Positions 29,800-39,796 of a stretch of DNA of 64,000 bases are shown here, one piece after another (positions within the stretch are counted from its first letter, which is position 1; each line of letters begins with the position of its first letter). The stretch is from positions 42,070,501-42,134,500 of the forward strand of contig CM075344.1 in assembly GCA_037693485.1 (NCBI GenBank), given 5' to 3'. Origin of the DNA: Kitagawia praeruptora (taxonomy: Eukaryota > Streptophyta > Magnoliopsida > Apiales > Apiaceae). The notes below the pieces were generated by a model that saw nothing but the letters and a program-made list of their open reading frames with translations, searched no databases and was not told the DNA's origin. The position numbers and the translations under genes were made by a program.

Positions 29800-32700
29800 C
29801 CATGGAAAATACACGGATGATGTGATGATCCACCAGGCTCAATTCACGTTCTGATCATCGTTGTTGGTATGCAGTCAACATGTACCACCATTCAAGGGTT
29901 GAACCCTCTAGGAACAAGAATTTAAACGAGTCTCCAAGAAGATGGAGTCCAAAGAACGAGTCTAAACTCTCAAGGGGCGAATCCCCCAATCCTAGGCATG
30001 ACTATGCCTATAATAGACAAGCATGATTATAAATCTCTGCCATAGTGCTTCCACCACTAACATATCAGAACCCAAGTTATGGGCTTCCGCCCCAATGAGG
30101 GGATGATTCGCCACGTATCTAAGGCTTGAGACCTCCATACATAGCAGGAAAAAGAAGTCTCAATTGTGCACTAATGACGATGATCCACTACCCTCGACTA
30201 CCAATCAAGGAACGACTCCCCCAGAGGCGTGTCTCCAAGGGGTGATCCCCAAGGGGTGATCCAAAATCCACTAACTCAAGGAGAGAATTCCCAATTGCAG
30301 ATGGTGGTTTTACCTCTGACTAATGGAGCACATGAAGCATGGATCGCCACCACCATCATTTTAATTCCAACAAATCGGAACCCTGTTTGTGGGTTGTCAC
30401 TGTACCCAACTGCTGATGAAACCATTGATCTACTCATGAGAAGTATGTGCCTCAATATATTGAAGGCTTGGTCCCCTTGTTAGAGGAAATCAAAGTTTAT
30501 CTAGATCATACAGCAAAGAAGACTTCTCATCTGAAGAAGATAAAGAAGAGGATGTCCGTTCTAGCAAGAGACGTCAAGGCAAGGAGCCCATCATAGGATC
30601 AGGACGTTCTTAACCTTGAGGGACTCAAGGAACGGCTCTTTAGGCCATAAACGAAAGGATTTGGGGGCTCAAATTACTCATCCACAGCAGCCGATTGTGG
30701 GTTTAATAAATCCAGGGACGAATCCCCTCCGGATAGTGGTGTCTTCACTCTAGCACACCGTGGGGACTATAGATGTCCAACTTCATCGTTACACGATGAA
30801 CTTAAGTTCCCACCAATGGGATATCATAGGAGAAGACCAGGCAAGGAGCTCTAAGGAATGTTAGGGCCTTCTAAGCCCCAAGGATCCAAAGAATTGGCTC
30901 CCAATACTTTAGGAGGGTGGATACTCGCTCATGAAGTGCATATCTGAAAATTAAAGAAAAACTTGGAAATACAATAGGCTAGGCAGCCCCCAAGGGCTAG
31001 GATCCCCGAGGTTTTTAATTCAAGTGATACCCCTAGGAGGAGAAGGGTCGATACACAAAGGGCTGATCCCGATGACTCGATGCCCATATGAGGTCATGAT
31101 GATCCAATCTCGTCCTTCACCAATGAGATAATGAATGCTCATATATCAAGGAAATTCAAGATGCCCACCATCGAGGCATGTGATGGGGTAGGTGATCCCA
31201 TTAATCATGTGAGGACATACTCCAATGCACTACTAATTTTAACCCGTGATTGACGCAATCAAGTATAGGACGTTCCCTAAAACCTTGGGGGACATGACAC
31301 AACGATGGTATAGTCGGTTGCCCCCAAACTCAATCGGCTCCTTTAAAGGACTAGGAAGGGCATTGTTCGCCCCGTTTATTGATGAAAAGTTCAAGAGAAA
31401 CGTTTTACATCCCCTGAAGGTGGAACAAGGGAAGAATGAATCCTTGAGGGATTACATGGACCGAATCACCAAGGAAGCCTTGAAGGTCCCGAACTTGGAT
31501 GATAAAGCAGCTATCAAGGTAGAGGAAAGTGTAAGGGAAGCCTCAACCCCTGCTAGAGGCAATGGAGGTAATAACGAGAAGCGAAGGTGGTCACGAGTGG
31601 GATGTTAAGGATAGGTATCCTCGAATAAGTAAAGGCTCTGACTCTACCTGGAAGAAGAGAAACAAAGGACCGAGGTTCACCAGCTATGCACGTTTGAATA
31701 CTCCCAACACCCAAGTCCTGATGGACATTGAGAAACAAGAATCTCTGATGGCCGAAGCCATTAAGGGCTGATCCCGGGAAGAGAAACAAGAACCAATATA
31801 GTCGGTTCCATAAGACATGGGGGAATAACATTCACGGTTATAGACAGCTGAAACACAAGATCAAGTTTCCGATCCAAAGAGAAAAGTTGAATAAGTTCAT
31901 CAAGGATGGCCAACAGGGGAACCTAAAGAAGAGATTATGGAAGGAAGGATGCTGATCGAGATCCCAATCCATAGCCCCAGGGGGCCGATGATAAACGTGA
32001 TTTTTGAAGGCCCGACGGTGGTCAGGAATACAAGGAGCTCTTGTAAAGCTTATGCTCGAGAAGTTATGCATATCATAGGAGAAGCTCCATAGCGAGAAAA
32101 TACCGAAATAACAATTGTCTTTGATGATTCTGACTTGGAAGGGGTGAAGTGCCTCCATGATGACCCGTTGGTCATAACACCTGTGATAGGCAACTCGCAA
32201 GTGAAAGGAGTCTCGATAGACAATGGAATATCAGTGAATATCTCACATTCTCTAAGATGGGATACAACGATTCTCAATTGACCCCCTCCAACATGTCCGT
32301 CTATGGGTTCAACGGAGTCGAGTCGAGAGTTAAAGGAACTATTCAGTTGTCCATGATAATAGGACGGAAGCCTAGGGAGGCCACTCAGATGTTGAACCTT
32401 TTGGTGGTTAAAGCAACTTCCGCTTACAATGTTATCCTTGGAAGGACAGGCTTGCATACCCTTAAGGCGGTTGCTTCAAGATAAGACCTGATGATCAAGA
32501 ATCCTACAAGGAATGGAGTTGATGAAGAAAAGAGAGATCAGACAATAACAAAGAATTGATATCCAGCCGCCTTGAGGCCTGATGAAGTCGGGGGGTAGGT
32601 CTTCCCGATTGAAGACATGGATGTCCGAAAAGATGAGAAACAAGAGGAAAGCCTACCTAGGACTTAGTCCCCACTCCCCTAGTTCCCAAAGAACCTGAAA

Positions 32701-34735
32701 ATTTACTCACATAGGGCATTGATGAATAAGCCCTTGAAGGGCAAATTGGATGCATTCCTACAAAAGAACATTGTTGTATTTGCTTAGAGAGTAGCTGATA
32801 TGCAAGGGGTTGATCCCCAATTAATTACGTAAACTAGACGTCCACCTGAATAGGGAGACGATGAAACGAAAAAAAAAAAGAAATTTTAATTCCAAGAGGC
32901 AGGAAGGCCAATGGAGAATGAAGGATGTGTATTGACTTCATTGATATGAAAGATGCATGTCTTAGTGACTACTTTCCCCTACCAAAGAACGATTCATTGA
33001 CCAATGCAACAAAGGTGACGACCCAAAAAGGTGACATATTGAAGATTGAAGAATAAAATCTTTGAGCATCTTAGTGGGAAGACTATATAAGTCCATGGAA
33101 ATGATGTGTTAATCAATAGCCTCGATAAGGCACATCACATCGAGCATTCTTATGAGGTGTTTGAGGTGTTTGAGGTGTTAAGACGCCACATGATGATACT
33201 GAATCTGACTTAATGCACCTTCAGCATATGATCAGAATATATATTTTTTTTTGGGTTTGATGGTCTCCAAACATGGAAATTGAAGTCAACCCCGATTAGG
33301 GTAGAGCAATCCCTGACACGGAACCTCATGTGTTGACAATACTTGACATAACCGAATTACGTAAAGTCATTGTATCTATACTTGGATGTACTTAATACAG
33401 ATTTGAGTGTCGTCCTCGTGAAAGAGGAAAACAAAGTTCAGAAACCCATCTGTTATGTGAAAAAGGTCTTGCATTGGACAAAGTAACCACAATAAATCCC
33501 CAAGCACTCACTGACTTCATGGTTGAACACACCATTGACAACCACGAAGTCGAGGGGCAAGAGGTAGTACCCTAGGAGGGCAAGGAATTAGAGAATGAAG
33601 GTGGAATTAGAGAATGAAGGTTGAAAAGCGGTACTCAAGGGTAATGGATGCTCAATTTTGATGGAGAATCAAAAACAAAATTAAGTCAGAACATACCCCG
33701 ATGGGCCCATGCTTGAGAATGCCCCAGAGTTGGATTTCTCAACGACAGACAACGAGGCTGAATGCAAAGCCTTGATAGCCGGACTTGGCTTGAGGCTTGA
33801 GGGTCAAAAACCTCAAAGTCCGTGGAGACTCAAGATCGATAATACCGCAAGTGAAAGGTGAGTTTGAGGGAAGGGCTGGAACCATGACAAATACTTGAAG
33901 CCTGACTCAATTCAATGAGTGTTACATGAAATACATCCAGAGGAAGGAATATGTAAAGGCTGATGTCCTACCCAAGTTTACCTCCTCGGAGTTAGAGAAT
34001 TTTATAGAAGTTTTCACTTCCAAGTCCTGAAGGCCCGAAGCAATGACTGAAAAACTAACAGCACCTGTAGGTGTGGAAAGCTAATGGATAGATCCTACAA
34101 AGATTCACCAGGAAACTGGTTAGATACCCGACAATGCCTTGGAGGTACGGAAGTTGTCAGTTAGAACACTAAGGCCTCAAAACGCGAATTCAACCTTGAA
34201 AGAAACTCATATGAAAAACTGTAGGCAACACTCGGGGGGCATGACCCTTGACCTTTAGATGGCCTAACTGGGATTCTACTGGTCAGAAATAATGGCTGAT
34301 GCCGAGAGTTTGTGCGATCGATATCCATAAATACTCAACTGTTGATCAATCCCCTGAAATGTTGAAAACCATCTGTTCCACCATTCCAAGTGGCAAATGC
34401 CCAGAGGAAGTTCCTAATAGTTGCAATTGATACCTTCATGAAGTAGACTGAGGCTAAACCTCAAGCCTGGATAACCACCAAGTAAATGACACAATTCCTG
34501 TGGGAAAGTGTGATACGTGGATATGGACTTCCACCAATCCTTGTAGCCAGAAATGGATGACAATTCAAAAACGAGGCTCTTACAAGCTGGAATTATTTGA
34601 AAGAAATGTGGTGCCTAGACTTGGCACACCCCAAATCTCAAGGTTTATCTTATCTGAGCATCCGGTTAGGACACTCCACCTGATCAGACTAAGTGGAATA
34701 AGGTTCGATGAAACCACAAGCTTCTAGCTCTAAGG
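29800..34735 (+). pseudogene. Decayed Tat-B gag-pol
   Basis: Fragments line up in order with Tat-A: gag N-terminus (about 30229-30480), gag core (31246-31610; MTQRWYSRLPPNSIGSFK), protease region (about 32100-32480; SAYNVILGRTGLH), RT pieces (about 32900-33270), gypsy RNase H/linker (33480-33600), archaeal-type RNase H copy 1 (about 33640-34030) and integrase pieces (34080-34620). No frame stays open over a full domain. Much of RT and integrase is missing. It cannot make working proteins. Confidence 0.88.
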
Positions 34736-34808
34736 AATTGAAGGCTCTAATAGGCCATGTTCCATGAAATTGAAGGCTCGAATAGGCCGCGTTCAATGTA
34801 ATTGAAGG
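34736..34808 (+). repeat. ~32-bp tandem repeat, left part of split array
   Basis: Units of ATTGAAGGCTC(G/T)AATAGGCC type start near 34736, 34768 and 34800. The third is cut after ATTGAAGGA. Similar units resume at about 35562. Confidence 0.75.
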
Positions 34809-35561
34809 ATCATCAAGTAAGCAATCGAACTAGGAGAATTTGATGTTAAGTACAAGCCTAGGATGGCCATCAAAGCCCAGGCCATAGCTAACTTCGTGGT
34901 TGAATATACCATTGACAACCAAGAAGTCGGTGGGCAGGAGGTAATAGACCAGGTAATAGACCAGGAAGGTCAGCAAGGTGAGAAGCCCCTGGAAGAGAAG
35001 AAGGAGTATTGAATGCTCCATTTTGATGGGGCATCAAAAAACCAGTGGTACAGGTTTAATTTTGCAAAACCCCGATGGGTTCGCAGTTGAGTATGCCTTG
35101 AAGTTGGACTTCCAAACAACCTACAACGAGGAAAAGTATGAAGCTCTGACAACCGACCTTGGATTGACAATAGCCCTGAGGGTGAAGAACCTGAAAGTCT
35201 GTGGAGACTCAAAGCTGGTAATCTCACAAGTCGATGGAGAGTTTGAGGCTAGAGAAAAGAATATGGCCAAATACTTGAGGATTGTGAAAGCTACGATAGC
35301 CCAGTTCGACGAGTGCTACGTTGAGTATATCCCAAGGGAGGAGAATACAAAGGTCGATGCCTTATTTCAGTATACTTCTTCAGAGGTCGAGACCCATTCT
35401 GGGAGCGTCTACCGCCAAGTTCTGAGAACCCCTACAATTGATTCTAAGCTTATTGCACCTATCGGGATAGGAGGATGATGGATAGATCGTATCAAAGCAC
35501 ACCTTTAGAATGGCTGGTTTCCAAACGATGCCACGGAGGCAGGGAAGCTAGCTGTAAGGAA
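34809..35561 (+). pseudogene. Second RNase H segment of Tat-B
   Basis: A second copy of the end of the gypsy RNase H (AIELGEFD), the linker (NQEVGGQEV) and the archaeal-type RNase H, after integrase and inside a tandem array. It is much better kept than copy 1. Frame 34978-35478 is open for 166 codons and shows KVCGDSKLVISQVDGEFEA and CYVEYIPREEN, which match Tat-A closely. There is an in-frame stop early and a frameshift before it. It continues a little into the start of the integrase region (IGIGG). It looks like a segment inserted by recombination or template switching. Confidence 0.8.
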
Positions 35562-35680
35562 CAGAAGGCTCGAAGAAGCCACGTTCCACCCGACTGAAGG
35601 CTCGTGAAGGCCCCACTTCGTCCAACCAAATGCTCGAAAAGGCCACGTACCATCTATTTGAAGGCTCCAAAAATGCGAGA
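35562..35680 (+). repeat. ~32-bp tandem repeat, right part of split array
   Basis: Three to four units of GAAGGCTCGAAAAGGCCACGTTCCA type continue the array of 34736-34808. Confidence 0.7.
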
Positions 35681-35829
35681 AATAAGTTGAAACAATACTT
35701 GTAAGGAGTTAAAGCTCGAAACAAGCTTCGATTCGATATATTGCAAGCTCAAATTTGAGCAACGAGCAAAAAGATATGGATTTTTCAATACCCGTGGAAT
35801 GAGCTGGCCTAATAATCGAGTTAAACGAG

Positions 35830-36510
35830 AAAAATGTGACCTCAATCCATGTCTTCAAGGGGCTGAAATTTCAAGTCACGATTGACCTTCTCTAGGTCTC
35901 AGAGATAAGGTTGTGGTGACCCAAGACCTAGGACAAACGAGGCTTTAAAAAGACTTCAATCGAGGTCATAGAATGAGGTCACACACCTCAAGACCAGCCA
36001 CAAATGTAGCCTTGTGGCGAACTCAATTCAATTCGTAATTGAGGTCGTAGAACCTCAAGACCTGGGTAAAAATTGGGTCTTTCCAAGACCTCAATCCAGG
36101 TTGTGTTTTGAGATCGTAGACCTCACGACCATTGATATTATTGGTCCTTACACGAGCTCAATCCAGGTTGTGGTTTAAGATCGTTGACCTCACGACCACT
36201 GATATTTTGGGTCTATACACGACCTCAATCTAGGTCGTGAATTGAGCTCGTAAGCCTCACGACCAGCCTAAATTGAAGGCCTTACACGAGCTCAATCTAG
36301 GTCGTGGATTGAGCTCATAAGCCTCACGACCAGTCTAAATTGAAGGCCTTACCCGACCTCAAGTGAGGTCGCAGAGGGAGCTCGTGAAGTCTACGACCTG
36401 GGATAAATCATGGCCATGGACGATCTAAAATGAGGTCTTAAATTGACCTCACATAACTCACGACCAGCCCCCAAATGAGGGGTTACACGACCTCAAATGA
36501 GGTCTTACAA
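35830..36510. repeat. Degenerate ~70-bp hairpin array in the Tat-B 3' UTR
   Basis: Repeated blocks carry ACGACCTCAAT-TAGGTCGT-type near-palindromes alternating with GCCTCACGACCAG and a variable spacer. About nine or ten blocks are visible; spacing varies around 60-75 bp. A looser continuation is at about 36745-37050. The core CGACC...GGTCG is also the core of the unrelated-looking Tat-A 78-bp array. Confidence 0.8.
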
Positions 36511-37189
36511 AAAGTACAATTTAGTACCCCCTACTTTTGCTATGTTCACAAAAAGAGTCCCTGAAAAATTATGAAATAATCCCCCTAAAATGCATGTGTG
36601 CACAAATTCAATATTAAAATTTTTGAATTTTATTCAAGCGAAATTTTATCCGGGTAGGACACCCCCGATTTGGGTATAAAAGTTATTCAAAATTTGAATA
36701 AAATAAATAATATTATTCAATAATATTATTTTTTTAAAAAAAAAATCTTCACGACCTCAAATGAGGTCGGAATTGACCTCGGAAAAACACACGAGCCCTG
36801 CCATAAGGGAGCCTTGGACGACCTCAAATGAACTCATAGTTGTCTCCAAAAAAAGCTACGACCTGCCCCCAATTCAAGGGTTACACGACCTGGAATGAGG
36901 TCAAAAAAAAAATCAGCTCAGCTCGAAAAGTGTACGAACAACCCCCAATTGGATGCTTAGACGACCTGAAACGAGGTCGTAATTCACCTCGAAAATGCGT
37001 ACGACCAATGCGCCAAAATGAATGGCTCTCCTGGAAAAGTTCTGTTTAGTACCCGAATTATTGTCAATATGACAAATGATCCCTGGAGTTTTAAATTTTA
37101 CAGATTCTTCCCTGAAATTTAAAAATTGATAGAGTTCTTCCTGAACTTTACAATATAACAAAAAGCCCCCTGGACTTTTCTAATTAACA

Positions 37190-37665
37190 GAAAATTCTTA
37201 AAAAATTAGGAATAATTAAGAAAAATACTTGTGGGTACAAGGAAATTCCTAAAAAATTAGGAATAATTACGAAAAATACCTGTGGGTACAAGGAAATTCC
37301 TAAATTATTAGGAATAATTAAGAAAAATACCTGTGGGTACAAGGAAATTCCTAAATTATTAGGAATAATTAAGAAAAATACCTGTGGGTACAAGAAAATT
37401 CCTAAAATATTAGGAATAATTGTGAAAAATATCTGTGGGAGGAAATTCCTAAAATATTCGGAATAATTACGAAAAATACCTATGGGTACAAGGAAATTCC
37501 TAAATTATTAGGAATAATTAAGAAAAATACCTGTGGGTACAAGGAAATCCTAAAATATTAGGAATAATTGCGAAAAATACCTGTGGGTACAAGGAAATTC
37601 CTAAAAAATTAGGAATAATTAAGAAAAATACCTGTGAGTATACAAAAATTCCTCAAATATTAGGA
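37190..37665. repeat. 51-bp tandem array in the Tat-B 3' UTR
   Basis: About nine copies of a 51-bp unit with AAATACCTGTGGGTACAAGG and TCCTAAA-ATTAGGAATAA. One unit has an internal deletion near 37435. The inner TCCTAA...TTAGGA is palindromic. 51 is divisible by 3, so a spurious 17-residue periodic frame appears on the minus strand. Tat-A has one copy of the same unit at about 23118-23160. Confidence 0.92.
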
Positions 37666-38018
37666 AAGGTACAGAAAAATATGAGGAAAATTATAGAAAT
37701 ATTTTCTTGACAAATTGAGCAATAATTTATGCTAATAATTCATAAAAGTCCTATGAAAGTGCTGAAAGTGCTGAAATTGCTAAAAGCAAGCACTACTTAA
37801 AAGTCTCGAATAAGGCCAATCGTCGTAAATGTGTAGGTCGCTCCACACTTTACAATAAGGCGATATATGTGAAACACTAGTGTAAACCAAAATCCCCATA
37901 TATGGGTAGGAAAATTAAGAAGCCCTAGGTAAGATATAAAAACGACCTCGAGTCTCGATTAAGGCAAATATAACTTCTACAAAAATCTGATCAGTTTTCC
38001 TAGAAGTTGGGGGGCAAA

Positions 38019-38529
38019 TGATATGGGCTAAAAATAAGCCCTAAAGACACAAGTAATGTTGCATTAATTAGTCTCAGCTTGGTCCAAAGATGAAGCCCAT
38101 TAATGAGGCCCAAAACCCCAATTAAATATTAATTTCGTAATTAATATTAGGGGCTAATTAACATCTTGCAAATAAGAGTTAAATAAAGATACAATATCTT
38201 TATGTGTAGCCTCCAAGGCACATAGTCATACATGGAAATAGACTCCTACAAGGTAGGAGTCTAGAACCTTCCTCAAAGGCGGTGACTTGCTCACCAAGTC
38301 ACCTACTCCTACCATAATTCTAAGGCTTCTCAGCCTATATAAAGGGTCTGACCCCTCATTCTGAGAACTACGTCTTGGCTTGATTCTCTAGCAATACAGA
38401 GATACGTAGGCATCTTGTGAAGACCAGAATTGAGTCACGAAACACAAGCGTAGCCATTAAAGCTCCAAGCTCCCACAAACCCTAGTAGTTAATATGCAAT
38501 AAATATACCCTACTTTTTATTCCACAACA
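38019..38529 (+). repeat. 3' LTR of Tat-B
   Basis: 511 bp, about 98% identical by eye to 29258-29768. Confidence 0.94.
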
Positions 38530-39047
38530 ATACAATATTTTATTAATAAAATAAAATTTAAGAGCTACTAAAATTAAAGCAATTCCAATATAATCCTAGC
38601 ACATTCCTTAAAAATATTATTAAAATAATGGATTGTAGTGATATGTTTAGGGCATTTTAGTTTATGTCAAATCCAACAACATTACTTATATTTGTATCCT
38701 AATATATTATTATAGTAATATTTTAAAAATCTAAAGCATGTATTTAAAATGGGCATAAGAGAAAAATGAATATTTTATCATTAAAATCAAGATAATGAAT
38801 GACTTTGGTGTCTTGGAACATCTCCAATAGTATTTTAGTGTATTACCTTAATTTAATATAAAATATTGGATCCTAGTAATTAATTTAAGATATGAATACA
38901 TATATACACTCATCTCAAAAAATATTTCTTATATTCATTTCTTATAATATTTTATTATTAAAAGGTACCTTTCTTATAAAAAGTAAAGAGAGAGAAAGTG
39001 GTTGTTGATCAATCATTTATTATAAAATATAAGTTAGGAGAAGAGAA
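38530..39047. other. Unassigned AT-rich interval
   Basis: 518 bp after Tat-B; no ORF, TIR or recognised repeat seen. Confidence 0.5.
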
Positions 39048-39796
39048 TGTTAAGTAACCAACTCACTCCCTCTCACTCGAAAGCCCATTTTTGGGTCGAG
39101 AGTGGATCATGGGAGCCTATCTTTGGGGTATAAATTTGCCTTCGTGTCCGAAATAAATTGTGAGAATATTGGGGGTCGCAGAGAGTCAAACCTGGGACAT
39201 CTACGTGCCTGAGCTCTGATACCATGTTAAGTAATCAACTCATCTAAAACCTCAAGGTGTTAGAGGAAGGTCTTATATGGATCTTATTAGGGCTGCACAA
39301 AGGTCCAAAACCGGACCGGACCTTGGTAAATTACTTGGTAAGTTAATTTAAATTTAAAAATAAGTAAATGTCATATTATTTGTAAAGTAACATTAATTTG
39401 TAAACGTAATTATAAATTATATATAGTATGAAATATGAAATTTAATCATTTATATTATAGTGTTTATATATACTATTTCATAAATTTATTATTTACCCAT
39501 TTGGATCACTAAAATATGTTATGTGTGAATATTTAATCATTAAACTATATAATTTAAAAGACAAAATAGTGTAAAATTAACTATATACATAAAATCCGGT
39601 CCGGACCGGGTGTTTTCAGGGTTTGGACCGGACCGGACCGAAGACCGGATTTTTTTGATTTTACGGACCGGGGACCGGACCGGTTATATTCGGTCCGGTC
39701 CGGTCCGGTCCTTGGACCGATAGACCCGGTCCGGTCTAATTTATCAGTCCAAACCCGAAAGTTGTGCAGCCCTAGATCTTATATTGTATGTTAACA
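39048..39796 (-). mobile_element. TRIM-like miniature LTR element, interrupted
   Basis: On the minus strand, an LTR (39796 down to 39225, starting TGTTAACA and ending TTAACA) is followed directly by TGGTATCAGAGC (39224-39213), a perfect initiator-Met PBS. About 150 bp of non-coding interior and a purine-rich GAGTGAGAGGGAG come next. Then only 18 bp of the second LTR (39065-39048) remain. Flanks GAGAA/GAGAG resemble a 5-bp TSD. The complete LTR is split by hAT-1; without it and one TSD the LTR is about 77 bp. No coding capacity, which fits TRIMs. Confidence 0.6.
39288..39774. mobile_element. Non-autonomous hAT element hAT-1
   Basis: 487 bp with perfect 8-bp TSD GATCTTAT (39280-39287; 39775-39782) and TIR TAGGGCTGCACAA against TTGTGCAGCCCTA. 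Both subterminal zones carry dense GGTCCG/CGGACC repeats. The AT-rich centre has no ORF. Confidence 0.88.

Larger units (their letters stand above)
29258..38529 (+). mobile_element. Defective Ty3/gypsy Tat-lineage element (Tat-B)
   Basis: LTRs 29258-29768 and 38019-38529 are both 511 bp and differ at about 10 positions (~2%). The TSD is ATACC/ATACA (29253-29257; 38530-38534). The PBS TTTGGCGTCGTCTGTGGGAA follows the 5' LTR and AGAAGTTGGGGGGC precedes the 3' LTR. The interior is recognisable as Tat by comparison with Tat-A but is full of stops, frameshifts and deletions. There is no antisense ORF. Instead there are a second RNase H segment and two large satellite arrays. Confidence 0.93.

Noticed and set aside
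37184..37393. Minus-strand ORF with a 17-residue period
   Set aside because: Produced by the 51-bp tandem repeat; no gene signals.
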